Counted from the first letter of the stretch, positions 47,678 to 61,621 are shown. The stretch is DNA of 64,000 nucleotides from Platynereis dumerilii (GCA_026936325.1 JAPTHN010000013.1:18254632-18318631), one strand, 5' to 3'. Notes: a model not told the origin generated them from the letters alone. Program-made: numbers and translations.

Positions 47678-50641
47678 GTGCTTTCCAAGGTGACATCGAT
47701 CTTACTCTTTTTAAGACTATCGATTGACTACTAAGGAGTGTTTAAGAATTCTTAATTGGTCAATTTTAAATCCTCTCTTTATTGAATGGATATGATAATT
47801 TTGATTGATGACACTCAAATCGTGATTCATTACTCCTTTTCTGAAATAAAAATCAAGGCTACTATTAACAGGATCATATTTTTTCCTTCTCAGTTTTAAA
47901 GATAAATTAACAGACCACATTCGAAAAGAACAGAATAGACTACAATGTAATACTATACAATACGATGCAATACAACACAATACATGGTATTATGATTATA
48001 TAGGATGGAAAAGAATAGAATAAAATCTTTGTATTCATGTCACCCTGCCTTTGGGTTGGGCATTCTATTTGCTCTGTCTGTCCATGTCAAATGCTGTGTT
48101 TGCACAAAGTGTTCTTGTTGTGTTCCTAGGGTGTTCAGCTGACCAGGTGTTCAGTTCACGAGTGTTCTGCCTTAATAATCCTGCTTAGAGGCTACAGCTT
48201 CATCAGAGGCTAAGAAGCCTCCGACATTGCTTAAGCCTCAATTCATCATTCTTATTTCTAACATTCTAATAATCCAACATTTCATCCACCCTAGGGCCCA
48301 GCCGATTAGGTAGAATATCTGATGCAGAGATAAAGGTGTGTCACAGCAGGACTTCTATTTCTTATATTATTTTTGCACATGTCTACTAATTGTGTAATTG
48401 TAAGTTTGATTTCCATTGTCTAGACAATGGACAATTAGAAATTAATGATCCTCGACATTTATGTTTTGTGGATTCATAGGATAAGAGTGATGAGTTCACG
48501 ATACAAACATACATTTAAGCTAATCTGATGTGTGGAGTGTGGTACAATGATACTGATAAAAAGGGCACTATCCACCATATTACACATTAATGCCAAACTT
48601 ACATAACCTACCCAATAACCTTTCACTCAGGAGCTGTATCAATGAAAATAATTATGTAAACTACACAATGCATCTGCACCTAAGAAAGATGCATTTCAAG
48701 TCAGCATAACACCATAACATTGCAGCATATCTAAACTCAAAATTTCTTACTAGACAATGTCAGTGTTGGAAAAACTTCTAAATGAGAAACGTCTTTCTAT
48801 TCTCAGATTCCATTGCAGACAAAAAACATTGCCTCAAACTTTTCCTACCATATTGAATTTATGACAATCACTCTAAGTCAAGTTGTCATATTTATTTACC
48901 AACAAATGTTTATCTTTCAATGACAATGTTGGTTTTGTAAACACTTTCGGATGAATTAGCAATTAAAGCAAAGTAAATATTGGTTTTTCCCCAATCTCTG
49001 CCTATGCTTAAGTAAACACTATCATCTTGTCAATTTGGAGACTGTCTTGGCCTCCTTCTATAATGAAAATGGCAAAATTATGACAGTTCTTATCAATATT
49101 CATTAAAAATCTTCAAATCTCAAAATCATAAAGCAAATAAATTCTGCAATTGATGTGGACTTCTGTGAAAAAAGAACCCATCCGAAATCTTTTAATTTTC
49201 CATAGAGATTGAAATGTCTTCCTAAGATTTTTGCCTGATCCAATGTGATCCTATGTTTTTTAGGCATAAAACTGAAATATCTGTGACTTTTTATGAGATC
49301 TACTTTTCCAATTATGTTACAGGGGCAGATTTTCATTGCATCAAAATAGTTATTTCGAGGTAGTATCACTACACTGGTCATGTTTCATTTGATGGCTTGT
49401 ATTCATACGTGAGAGGTCTTATTCAGTATGTGCGAAGTTTTCTACACACATCATGCAGTGAATGGGTTGTACAATGTGACACTCAGCAGTGAGATTCAGG
49501 ATGTAAAAGATAGTGACATCAGTGATGTCCTCAAACAACTGGTTACTAGATATCAGAACATAAGCACATGAAACTTGTTATAACCAATCGATATTTTCAC
49601 ACTCATAGTGTATTTATAAGGCAGTGTTTCTTGGGAATGCCAATATGCCAAACATCTTGGGATTTTATTCAATCTCTAAAGTTTAAAGTTTTAAACTAGA
49701 AACAAGAGATAGATGGAAGTTTCTAAACTGCCTTAAGAGAAAACCTTTAAGAGTTAAGTACACGCTCATTGGCTAAATAAAGAAATAGGAGAGTCTTTTG
49801 GAGAAAAGTAAAAAAATAAAATAGAAATCTCTTAGTCGAGTTTAAGGGAAACAGTGCAACAGGGCAGAAGGACAACTTGAGAAAAAAACACTTTCATTGA
49901 TCGAGAAAAGAATGCAAGTTAAAAAAGAGCCACCAGGCAAACAGTGAATAATCCTGTTTTATTTTATTCTAGAAAGCACTACTTCCCATTCTTTTCTTCC
50001 TCTTCTAATCTGATATCTTGCCTGTGCTTTCCTGTCCTGTGCTGCACTGTACTGTCCTGCACTGTACTGTGATGTCTTCCTATCCTGTCGTATATACTAC
50101 TGTCTTGTCTTGCCCCAAGCTGCAGTGCCCACGGTCTTCGCCTTTCTAAAAAACACGAGCAATCACACCAGGATATTTCATTCAGCTATCTGATATTCTG
50201 TTGATATATGGGATAACTCAAGGACTGTCTATATCACCAGAAATCTTTCAATATAACGTCTCATCAAGGTTATATTTGGCAAATATTGCCTTGGAAATCC
50301 AGCTTAATATTCCATTATTCCATTCTAGACGTCTTCTCTTGAATGATTAGGATTGGATTTTTATGTTTTAGTTATTTGAGGTGGCTTTCAGTAGAAATCT
50401 TGATTGATTGGCACTCACTGAGATTGTAGAGTTATGTGTCTAATGTTAGGAGTTTTAATTTGACTCAAATTGAGGTAGCTGGTTCTGATGTTTGTAGAAG
50501 CTGGAGAAAACGAGGAAATGGCTTTGTCGCCCATTGCCAAATTATGGCCAAATCTCTGGAAAAGACAGTACACAATTATGCTTGTTGCTTGCCATATAGC
50601 ATTCACCACTAGTTAACTGTCTAAGGCTGTGCCACACATTG

Positions 50642-51110
50642 ATTTTGGTGGATAGAAAATTATCTTATCAAAAATATGTAGATATAGAATTATCTTATTA
50701 AAATATTGTGGATAAAAAATTGTCTTATTTAAAGACTTGTAGATTCTTATGTATCTTATCGAAAGACTCGTAAAAGCAGAATTATCTTATCGAAAACTTG
50801 TAGATACACAATCATCCCATGAAAAAAAAACTATTCGCACAGAGTTATATCATCAAAAATTTTGTAAAATATAATAATCACATTAAAAAATTGCAAAACA
50901 TGTAGGTACAGAATTATCTTATCAAAAGACTTGTAGACACAGAAGCATCTTATCGAAACACTTATAGATACTGATCTATGTCGTCAAAAATATTTGAAAT
51001 AGAGAATTATCTTAAAGACTTGCATGTGTTTACAGAATTATCCTATCAAAAAGCTTATATAAACAGAATTATCTTAACTAAAACTTGAAGATACAGAATT
51101 TCCCGTTTCA
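50642..51110. repeat. About 30-bp minisatellite, copy B
   Basis: Fourteen to fifteen degenerate units with the core AGAATTATCTTATCAAAAGA. TTATCTTATC in many units contains GATAAG-type words on the minus strand. Confidence 0.85.
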
Positions 51111-52266
51111 GAATGGGGCGTGTAACTTCAGAATCATGAGCATTACAAATTGGGTTGAAAGTGGTTTGCCATTTCCCAAATAACGTTTTCAGGGTAAGCT
51201 CACTGTGTCTCTCGGGGATCCAAATAATCAAAATATGACAATAAAGACATTTTTTTAACAGAAACATCAGGAGTCGTATCTTCGATCTAATCTCAACCTG
51301 AACAAGTCGGAATTTCGATCTACCCTTTGAAATGACCAATTGTATCATATGACCTTTTATGCTTTTGATCTGAAATGGGAAACAATCTATCCATGCTCTC
51401 CAAACATAGGAACAACCCCCACACAAGGTAGCAATTATGTTAGAAACAGGCCTAACATTTGCTCAGCCTTTGATAAATGTTTGGAGGACGCTTCTGTTAC
51501 ATCCGGGTATGTTTTGTGGCTTGTAAACAGTTACCCCGGTAGTCACCTAATCATATAGATGTGTTTCTATCGGAATGGTTTCAGCTATACAAACTATGGT
51601 GATATATATTTACATTAATACTTTTTCCTGTTCTCTTTTTGTCCTTTGCGTTCGCCTGTAAGTCTACAGGCATAGGTTTGATATGGATCCATCAAAAGTT
51701 CATTTGGTAAAGTTTTCCATCTTAAAATCATATTTTCAGCAGAAACTTATGATCTTATATGCCAGACATGACTTCATCACTAAGGTTTTTCAACCTTTTT
51801 CTTCAATATTAAGTGTTGGAAAATGTTGTTACTTTTTTTTCTACTTGACATCAGTTGTATTGTCTTTACTGTTTCTCTCTGAGCCCAATTTTGTGTGCAT
51901 TACAGTGGTTTCTGTTGTGCAGACTTTGGTAAATCATATTTTTGCCTCTTTCACCTTATGTCCAATCTGTATTTCATCTGCATTTGGGAAGCAAAGATTG
52001 TATTTGCGGTGCCACAGCAGATGTTACTGTCCCCAACACTGATAGCATCAGAAATACGCCACACGAATAGCTATCGCCCGATTACTGTGATGTTAATACC
52101 AATAAGGGTCAGATTCACCAACAATATGCATTTATGCCAATTTGATTGCATTTGATATTGCCAGGGCTGGTAATACATGAATACAGCCGCTTACAGCCGT
52201 TGCAGTACAGGATGAAGCAAATGAAAGATGTGAGGAGGATGAAAAGTAGAATAGGGATGCAAAGAA

Positions 52267-52345
52267 TGATGGATGATTTGGGTGTTATATCCTGTATTTA
52301 TGCACTTAGTAGGCTAAAAAGGACAAAAAGAGGATACTGCAAGTG
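52267..52345 (-). mobile_element. SINE-1 tail fragment, copy B position
   Basis: Orthologue of 43,782-43,862, with the same truncation point before GCAAGTGCC. Confidence 0.7.
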
Positions 52346-52972
52346 CCAATATCCGATTCGTAGACCATAGATGACCTTTCATTCTGCTCCCAACCTTTGG
52401 TCACATTCTCGTCAAAATTACAATTCCTTAATTCCATACCTACATACATTTTAACATATACCTATTACTGTAGGAATTTCCTATCAGCAAAAAGTTTGGT
52501 CTGGGGGAATTCCCTCCGTTGTTCAGCACTATGTGCGAATACCAATACCACTGGCAGTGGAAAAGCAATCAATCAAATGAATTATCTATTATTAAAAAGA
52601 AATTTGTACTTGGAAAAAGTATCAAAGGAAAGCACTCAACTGACACAAAATAGAGGAAAATGTACTTGAAAGTCTTTGAACTTATGCAGTGCAAATATAT
52701 TATTGTACCATTAGTGAAAGCTGTAGATCATTAGTGACATTGATTGGTGCTCGCAGATACTTAAAAGGCCATAAACAAAGGCTTTAATATGATATATTGT
52801 AGGTCAATAAAATATTATTGCACTTACCAATACCAATGTTTGTTTTATGTGTGCTGTGGCATTGGCGAGGTTTCTTTTAGAATCGCGTTAAAATTTTACT
52901 TCGACAAATGATGTTGCTGACTTGCTGGAACACATTTTAGAGACCTCAGACGACATTATCCACAGATGGAGG

Positions 52973-53098
52973 ATTGAGGCTCTACGTCCTGTACTCATGC
53001 ACTAATTAGGACATGAGGCAATGAGGCGAAGACAGATTAAAATTGTTGTCCAACATAAGTCTCTGTGACTCTAGCCTTCGATTGGAACCCAGGTGCAG
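52973..53098 (-). mobile_element. SINE-1 partial, copy B position
   Basis: Body and tail side from CTGCACCTGGGTTCCAATCG to CAATCCTCCATC, with the tRNA A-box part lost. Orthologue at 60,593-60,728. Confidence 0.75.
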
Positions 53099-53775
53099 TG
53101 GAACTATGTACAAACTTAGCCAACCTCACTCTCTTTACCAGATTGTATCAGCTGTGTATCTACGTGTCATCCTAGTGTGGCTAACTCTTATAACTCATCT
53201 TCGGACTGGGCTACTGGCAAAATATTTTGTTATGTTGTAGCATGTGTTCAGTTAATCAAAACTATTTATATAGCTCATGTTCAACATTGACACAAAAACA
53301 GCAAAATGACTTAACCTCTTTAGGACAACTTGTGTACCGGAGTCATTCGCCAGGATATTTTTTCCTTTTAGCATATGCTAAAACCGAGAATATAATGCAT
53401 CAGCCAGTGTCAATGTTACATCTTCATAACCAACGTAATTAATATGATTTTTGTTTGTATGGGATGTATATCTGGACTTATCTTGTCCTGCCTTGTTTAC
53501 AATGTCCTGATTTGTATCATCCTGTCTTGTTATGCCTGTTCCTGTCCTGTTAGTATGTTCCTGTCCTAAAATGATGTAGGCCTATTCTGTTGACGCGATA
53601 TACAAAGGCTCTCCAAAAAGTTTGTACAAACGAGATAAAAATAACCCAACAATATCAAAATAAGCCAACAATAACATATTTTGCAACTAAAGAAGGAAGA
53701 GAAGGAGGAGACAAGGAAGAAAAGAACAATGACTGAATGAGAAAAGAAGCAAGGTATGAAGCAATGAGGAGAAGA

Positions 53776-53984
53776 GGATGGATGGATGGATGATTGGGGC
53801 TTTACATCCTGTATTTATGCACTTGGTAGGCTAATTAGAACAGGAGGAGGACACAGCAATGAGGCAAAGGATGATTTAAACAGCCATCCAACATAGGCCC
53901 GGGTGACCCGGCAAGAGCAGGATGCGAAACCCTGGACCCAGCAATTGGCAGTCCAGCACGCCATCACTAGACCAACCCTCCCAC
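53776..53984 (-). mobile_element. tRNA-derived SINE-1, copy B position
   Basis: Head GGGAGGGTTGGTCTAGTGAT on the right and four ATCC units at the tail. The B-box is changed to GGTTTCGCATCC; copy C carries the same change, so the insertion predates the B/C duplication. It is orthologous to 45,694 in copy A. Confidence 0.9.
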
Positions 53985-54049
53985 CAAGAGTGAATGAAGC
54001 AAGGAATGAAACAATAGGGAGGAGAAGAGGACGAGACGGTAAGGAATTA

Positions 54050-54086
54050 TAGATAGATAAATAGATAGATAGAGAGATAGATAGAG

Positions 54087-54122
<36 letters not shown>

Positions 54123-54146
54123 TGATAGATTGATAGATAGATAGGT
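54050..54146. repeat. (GATA)n microsatellite, copy B
   Basis: About 24 tetramers, with some GAGA and GATT interruptions. Confidence 0.95.
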
Positions 54147-55222
54147 ATGATTTTATAGATACATAGATAATTAGATAATTTTATTGAATGGAATAATACT
54201 ATTGTCAGAGATAGATAAAGAGCGTCTCGCTATTATTGTGGATTCTCACAATAGCCAGAAAAAAAGTAAGGTCGTTGAAGGCTCACACAAACCAAAAAAT
54301 TTAAAAAATTGACAAAAATAAGAAAGGATTTTCTCTTCCATGTAACAGATATGTCAAACTGGTCAGGGCAGCAGGCACAGGGCCAAGGACAAGAAGCTAT
54401 ATAAGCTAGCAACAGGTTCTTTATGTTGGATCAATTTGGGATCAACCTTAGTCCACTTGCTACAGAAATCCACACGTAATCACACTGGATAGTGTCTCAT
54501 GGTCACGTGATCGATTGTCTGCCATTGCAACCATAGTAACCAAAAAGAAAGTATAAAAACTGTAAAAAAAATAAAAAGTAATGTTGAAAGCTGCAACCAG
54601 CCTTAACAACAGTCAAAGCAGTGCAAGTACTTGGATACAACTGGTTTATTATATTTTTGTACTCATTATTTATTATCCTGGCAGGACATGGTTAATTACT
54701 AGATTTCAAAGCGACAGTAGGTGCACGGATGAATACCAGTTTTGATATGAGATACACTATTGTGAAATAAATGCTTAGTCAACACAAATACATACATGAA
54801 ATATGAATTTTCCTGGTACGACTATAGTAGTATTACCTTACATTGATAAAAATTAATATAACTAGTTGCTTTTTAGTATCTTTTTGCATTGGTATGAAAC
54901 CATAAAGCTCTATCAGTCACCTGAATGGCAGCCAAGAATGGACAATGGCGCAACATTGGGGGAGGGGGCCTGGGGGCAGTGGGGTTTGTTTGGGGGAGGG
55001 GGCGCTTGTTGTACTTCTCATAGGAAGATCAAGTGTTTGAACTGTGATGACAACTCTCATATAATTGGAAGGGGGGCACTAGGGGGCACAGGCCCATTAT
55101 GAGGGGCACATGCTCTCTGTATCATCCCATGTATATAGGATGCCATCCAGGTGCACTCCTTATGAAAGTGCGACCAATCGTAAAACACAAAAATAATACT
55201 ACGGGTGCCCCTAGAAAACTGT

Positions 55223-55321
55223 GGTAGGCTAATTAGGACAAGACATAGCAATGAGGCAATGGATGATTGAAACTGCCGTCCGACATGGGCCCAGCGAGCT
55301 GCCATGAGACCATCCCTCCCC
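55223..55321 (-). mobile_element. SINE-1 partial, right end of copy B
   Basis: Head-side part with internal loss; it keeps CATCCCTCCCC and the body word TAGGCTAATTAGGACA. It stands where copy A has a full SINE (47,472). Confidence 0.7.
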
Positions 55322-58279
55322 TTCTGCTTTCCAAGGCGACCTCCATTTTATTCTTTCTAAGACTATCGATTTGACTACTAAGGAGTGTTTAATAATTCTT
55401 AATCAGTAAATTTTAAATCCTCTCTTTACTGAATGGATATGATAAGTTGATTGATGGCACTCAAATCGTGATTCATAACTCCATATCTGAAATAAAAATC
55501 AAGGCTACTATTGACAAGATCATATTTTTTCCTTCTCAGTTTTAAAGATAAATTAACAGTACACATTTGAAAAGAACAGAATAGACCACAATGCAATACC
55601 ATATGATATGATGCAATACAACACGATACCTGGTAATATGATTATACAGGATGGAAAAGAATAGAATGGAGTCTTGGTATTTCCTGTGTATTCATGTCAC
55701 CCTGCCTTCGGGTTGGCCATTCTATTTGCTAAGTCTGTCCATGTCAAATGCTGTGTTTGCACAAAGTGTTCTTGTTGTGTTCTTAGGGTGTTCAGAAGAC
55801 CAGGTGTTCAGTTCACGAGTGTTCTGTCTTAATAATCCTGCTTAGAGGCTACAGCTTTATCAGAGGCTAAGAAGCCTGCCGAGATTGCTTAAGCTTCTAT
55901 TCATCATTCTTATGTCTAACATTCTAATAATCCAACATTTCATCCCCCCTCAGGCCCAGCCGATTACATCGAAGATCTGATGTAGAGGTAAAAGTGCATC
56001 AGGGCAAGACTTCTCTTTCTTATATCATGTTTTTCTTCGAATTTTGGTTGTTAGTTTGAATTTCTTTTTGCTAGGCAATGAACTATTAGAAATTAGTGAC
56101 CATTGACAGAAGCTGATTCAAGGAAAATTACAATTTCACCATACATTTAATGTGAATTTTATATATAAATATACGATACCATACCACTGCCGCATATTTG
56201 AATTAAGATTTTCTTTTGAAGACTATCTCAGTGTTGGAAAAACCAAATGAGAAATGAGAAAAGTCCTGTCAAACTCCATTCTCAGATTTCATTGCAGACA
56301 AAAGACATTGTCTCAAACTTTTCTTTCCATATCGAATTTATGACAATCACTCCACGCCAAGTTGTCATATTTATTTACCAACAAATGTTTATCTTTCAAT
56401 GACAATGTTGGTTTTGTAAACACTTTCGGATGAATTAGCAATTAAAGCAAAGTAAATATTGGTTTTTCCTCCATCTCTGCCTATGATTAAGTAAACACTA
56501 TCATCTTGTCAATTTAGAGACTGTCTTGCCCTCCTTCTATAATGAAAATGGCAGAATTATGACAGTTCTTATCAATATTCATTAAAAATCTTCTAATCTC
56601 AAAATCATAAAGCAAATAAATTCTGCAATTGATGTGGACTTTTGTGAAAAAAGAATCCATCTGAAATCTTTTAATTTTCCATAGAGATTGAAATGTCTTC
56701 CTAAGATTTTTGCCTGATCCGATGTGATTCTGTTTTTTTTTTGGGGGTTTAAAACTGAAATATCTGTGATGTTTTATGAGATCTATTTTCCAATTATGTT
56801 ACCTGGGGCAGATTTTCATATATAGTTTTTTCTAATGTACCAAAATAATTCTTGTGAGGTAGTATCACTGCACTGATCATGTTTCATTTGATGGCTTGTA
56901 TTTGTAAGTGAGATGTCTTATTCAATATGTGCTAAGTTTTCTATATGCATCATGTAGTGAATGAGTTATACAGTGTGACACTCAGCAGTGAGATCATGGA
57001 TGTAAAAGATAGTGACATCAATGATGTCCTGAAACAACTGGTTACGAGACATCAGAACATGAAACTCGTCTTAACCAATCGATATTTTCACACTCCTAGC
57101 GTTTTTATAAGACAGTGTTTCTTGAGAATGCCAATATGCCAAATATCTTTGGGATTATACCATGATAAAATGAGGTTTTGGTGTATCCCATTTGACAACC
57201 ATTGATAGATATGGTAAGTCCTCAACATGGTACACATTTACCCCATGTGAGGGATCTTTAACTTTCCCAGCACATACGCTATGTGGAAAAAGCATATTCC
57301 TACAAGTAGATCTTTTCAATCTCTGATTTAAAGTTTCAAACTTGAAATAAGAGATAGGCGGAAGTTTCTCAGCTGCCTTAAGAGAAAACCTTTAGGAGTT
57401 AAGTACACATTCATTGGCTAAATAAAGAAATAGGGGAGTTTGCTGAAGAAAAGCAAGAAAAATATTTTAGTTGAGGTTAAGGGAAACAGTGCAACAGGGC
57501 AGAAGGACAACTAAAGAAAAAGAAACCTTCATTGATTGATAAAGAATGCAAGTTAAAACACAGCCGCCAGGCAAACAGTAAAAAATCCTGTTTTATTTTA
57601 TTCTAGAAAGCACTACTTCCCATTCTTTTCTTCCTCTTCTAATCTGATATCTTTCCTGTGCTTTCCTGTCCTGTGCTGCACTGTACTGTCCTGCACTGTA
57701 CTGTGATGTCCTCCTATTCTGTCCTATATACTACTGTCTTGTCTTGCCCCAAGCGGCAGTGCGCACGGTCCTCACCTTTCTCAAAAACACAAGCAATTAC
57801 ACCAGGATATTTCATTCAGCTATCTGATATTCTGTTGATATATGGGATAACTCAAGGACTGTCTATATCACCAGAAATCTTTCAATATAATGTCTCATCA
57901 AGGCTATATTTGGCAAATATTGCCTTGGAAATCCAGCTTAATATTATATTATTCCATTCTATACGTCTTCTCTTGAATGATTAGGATTGGATTTTTATGT
58001 TTTAGTTATTTGAGGTGGCTTTCAGTAGAAATCTTGATTGATTGGCACTCACTGAGATTGTAGAGTTATGTGTCTAATGTTAGGAGTTTTAATTTGACTC
58101 AAATTGAGGTAGCTGGTTCTGATGTTTGTAGAAGCTGGAGAAAACGAGGAAATGGCTTTGTCGCCCATTGCCAAATTATGGCCAAATCTCTGGAAAAGAC
58201 AGTACACAATTATGCTTGTTGCTTGCCATATAGCATTCACCACTAGTTAACTGTCTGAGGCTGTGCCACACATTGATTT

Positions 58280-58740
58280 TGGTGGATAGAAAATAATCTT
58301 ATCAAAAATATGTAGATATAGAATTATCTTATTAAAATATTGTGGATAAAAAATTATCTTATCTAAAGACTTGTAGATTCTTATGTATCTTATCGAAAGA
58401 CTCGTAAAAGCAGAATTATCTTATCGAAAACTTGTAGATACACAATCATCCCATGAAAAAAAATCTATTCGCACAGAGTTATATCATCAAAAATTTTGTA
58501 AAATATAATAATCACATTAAAAAATTTCAAAACATGTAGATACAGAATTATCTTATCAAAAGACTTGTAGAAACAGAAGCATCTTATCGAAAGACTAATA
58601 GATACTGATCTATGTCGTCAAAAATATTTGAAATAGAGAATTATCTTAAAGACTTGCATGTGTTTACAGAATTATCCTATCAAAAAGCTTATATAAACAG
58701 AATTATCTTAACTAAAACTTGGAGATACAGAATTTCCCGT
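58280..58740. repeat. About 30-bp minisatellite, copy C
   Basis: Same units in the same order as 50,642-51,110, with a few base changes and almost the same length. Confidence 0.85.
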
Positions 58741-59908
58741 TTCAGAATGGGGCGTGTAACTTCAGAATCATGAGCATTACAAATTGGGTCGAAAGTGGTT
58801 TGCCATTTCCCAAAAGTAACGTTTTCAGGGTTAGCTCACAATGTCTCTTGGGGATCTATATCGTCAAGATATGATAATAAAGAATTTTTTTTAACAGAAA
58901 CACCAGAAGTCGGATCTTCGATCTAATCTCAACCTGAACAAGTCGGAATTTTGATCTACCATTTGAAATGACCAATTGTATCATATGACCTTTTATGCTT
59001 TTGATCTGAAATGGGAAACAATCTATCCATGCTCTCCAAACATAGGAACAACCCCTTCACAAAGGTAGCAATTATTTTAGAAACAGGCCTAACAATTGCT
59101 CAGCCTTTGATCAATGTTTGGAGGACGCTTCTGTTACATCCGGGTATGTTTTGTGGCTTGTAAACACCGTTACCCCGGTAGTCACCTAATCATATAGATG
59201 TGTTTCTATCAGAATGGTTTCAGCTATACAAACTATGCCTAGATATATTTACATTATTATTTTTCTGTTCTCTTTTTGTCCTTTGTGTTCGCCTGTATGT
59301 CTACAGGTATATAGGTTTGATATGGATCCATCAAAAGTTCATTTGGTAAAGTTTTCCATCTTAAAATCATATTCTCAGCAGAAATGTATGATCTTATATG
59401 CCAGACATGACTTCATCACTATGGTTTTTCAACCTTTTTGTACAATATTAAGTGTTGGAAAATGTTGTTACTTTTTTTTCTATTTGACATCAGTTGTATT
59501 GTCTTTACTGTTTCTCTTTGAGCCCAATTTTGTGTGCATTACAGTGGTTTCTGTTGTGCAGACTTTGGTAAATCATATTTTTGCCTCTTTCACCTTATGT
59601 CCAATCTGTATTTCATCTGCATTTGGGAAGCAAAGATTGTATTTGCGGTGCCACAGCAGATGTTACTGTCCCCAACACTGATAGCATCGGAAATACGCCA
59701 CACGAATAGCTATCGCCCGATTACTGTGATGTTAATACCAATAAGGGTCAGATTCACCAACAATATGCATTTATGCCAATTTGATTGCATTTGATATTGC
59801 CAGGGCTGGTAATACATGAATACAGCCGCTTACAGCCGTCGAAGTACAGGATGGAGCAAATGAAAGATGTGAGGAGGATGAAAAGTAGAATAGGGATGCA
59901 TGGACCGT

Positions 59909-59985
59909 TGGATGATTCTGGATTTATTTCCTGTATATACGCACTTAGTAGATACATATGACAAAAAGAGGATACCGCAAGTGCC
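59909..59985 (-). mobile_element. SINE-1 tail fragment, copy C position
   Basis: More changed than its A and B orthologues in the CTGTATATACGCACTTAGTA part, but with the same end at GCAAGTGCC. Confidence 0.6.
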
Positions 59986-60592
59986 AATATTTGATTCGTA
60001 GACCATAGATGACCTTTCATTCTGCTCCCAACCTTTGGTCACATTCTCGTCAAAATTACAATTCCTTAATTCCATACCTACATACATTTTAACATATACC
60101 TATTACTGTAGGAATTTCTTATCAGCAAAAAGTTTGGTCTGGGGAATTCCCTCCGTTGTTCAGTACTTTGTGCGAATACCACTGGCAGTGGAAAAGCAAT
60201 CAATCAAATGAATTATCTATTATTAAAAAGAAATTTGTACTTGGAAAAAGTATCAAAGGAAAGCACTCAACTGACACAAAATAGAGGAAAATGTACTTGA
60301 AAGTCTTTGAACTTATGCAGTGCAAATATATTATTGTACCATTAGTGAAAGCTGTAGATCATTAGTGACATTGATTGGTGCTCGCAGATACCTAAAAGGC
60401 CATAAACAAAGGCTTTAATATGATATATTGTAAGTCAATAAAATATTATTGCACTAACCAATACCAATGTTTGTTTTATGTGCACAGTGGCATTGGTGAG
60501 GCTGCTTTTAGAATCACGTTAAAGTTTTACTCCGACGAATGATGTTGCTGATTAGCAGAACACATTTTAGAGACCTCAGACGACATTATCCA

Positions 60593-60728
60593 CAGATGGA
60601 GGATTGAGGCTCTACGTCCTGTACTCATGCACTAATTAGGACATGAGGCAATGAGGCGAAGACAGATTAAAATTGTTGTCCAACATAAGTCTCTGTGACT
60701 CTAGCCTTCGATTGGAACCCAGGTGCAG
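60593..60728 (-). mobile_element. SINE-1 partial, copy C position
   Basis: Nearly identical to 52,973-53,098 in copy B. Confidence 0.75.
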
Positions 60729-61414
60729 TGGAACTATGTACAAACTTAGCCAACCTCACTCTCTTTACCAGATTGTATCAGCTGTGTATCTGCGTGTCAT
60801 CCTAGTGTGGCTAACTCTTATAACTCATCTTCGGACTGGGCTACTGGCAAAATATTTTGTTATGTTGTAGCATGTGTTCAGTTAATCAAAACTATTTATA
60901 TAGCTCATGTTCAACGTTGACACAAAAACAGCAAAATGACTTAACCTCTTTAGGACAACTTGTATACCGGAGTCATTCGCCAGGATATTTTTTCCTTTTA
61001 GCATATGCTAAAACCGAGAATATAATGCATCAGCCAGTGTCAATGTTACATCTTCATAACCAACGTAATTAATATGATTTTTGTTTGTATGGGATGTATA
61101 TCTGGACTTATCTTGTCCTGCCTTGTTTACAATGTCCTGATTTGTATCATCCTGTCTTGTTATGCCTGTTCCTGTCCTGTTAGCATGTTCCTGTCCTAAA
61201 TTTATGTACTCTGTTGATGCAATATACAAAGGCTCTCCAAAAAGATATGACAGCTAAGTTTGTACAAATGAGATTTTAATAACCCAACAATATCAAAATA
61301 AGCCAACAATAACATATTTTGCAACTAAAGAAGGAAGAGAAGGAGGAGACAAGGAAGAAAAGAACAATGACTGAATGAGAAAAGAAGCAAGGTATGAAGC
61401 AATGAGGAGAAGAG

Positions 61415-61621
61415 GATGGATGGATGGATGATTGGGGCTTTACATCCTGTATTTATGCACTTGGTAGGCTAATTAGAACAGGAGGAGGACACAGCAATGA
61501 GGCAAGGGAAGATTTAAACAGCCATCCAACATAGGCCCGGGTGACCCGGCAAGAGCAGGATGCGAAACCCTGGACCCAGCAATTGGCAGTCCAGCACTCT
61601 ATCACTAGACCAGCCCTCCCA
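61415..61621 (-). mobile_element. tRNA-derived SINE-1, copy C position
   Basis: Head GGGAGGGCTGGTCTAGTGAT, the same altered B-box as copy B, full body, four ATCC units. The overlapping minus-strand frame at 61,453-61,836 is a read-through of SINE and GATA tract. Confidence 0.9.

Larger units (their letters stand above)
38922..47930 (+). repeat. Young macrosatellite, copy A (about 9.0 kb)
   Basis: The unit is counted from CAGAATAGAC (38,922) to the same word at 47,931. Landmarks in order are b8 (39,010), b9 (39,875), b1 (40,970-41,260), a 15-bp minisatellite (41,294-41,703), a conserved block with GGATATTTTATTCAGCTATC (41,762), a 30-bp minisatellite (42,240), a conserved block ending with GCCACAGCAGATGTTACTG (43,522), a SINE tail, a rearranged interval (43,919-45,186), a SINE, a 14-mer tract and a SINE near the right end. 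It is longer than B and C because of the expanded minisatellite, the rearranged interval and extra sequence at about 47,140-47,677. No gene recognised. Confidence 0.85.
47931..55576 (+). repeat. Young macrosatellite, copy B (7,646 bp)
   Basis: Same landmarks as copy A: b8 at 48,000, b9 at 48,850, b1 at 49,700-49,990, a short CCTGT tract (50,030), the GGATATTTCATTCAGCTATC block (50,170), the 30-bp minisatellite (50,642-51,110), the GCCACAGCAGATGTTACTG block (52,010), the SINE fragments and the GATA tract. The left 2 kb follows copy A closely, including about 400 bp at 48,360-48,760 that copy C lacks. From about 50.0 kb on it is nearly identical to copy C; for instance the stretch 50,415-50,609 encodes exactly the same frame as 58,049-58,243. 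About 200 bp present in A and C is deleted near 49,660. Confidence 0.9.

Noticed and set aside
54949-55110. Cysteine-bearing frame (CCTSHRKIKCLNCDDN) in copies B and C
   Set aside because: It starts in a G-rich low-complexity run, copy A lacks the sequence, and the cysteines do not fit a zinc-finger pattern.
59214-59681. 155-codon hydrophobic frame, with shorter versions at 51,683 and 43,339
   Set aside because: The upstream half crosses a junction that in copy A is interrupted by about 250 bp. The shared part differs between copies by changes that are not clearly synonymous, a second frame is equally open, and no domain is recognisable.
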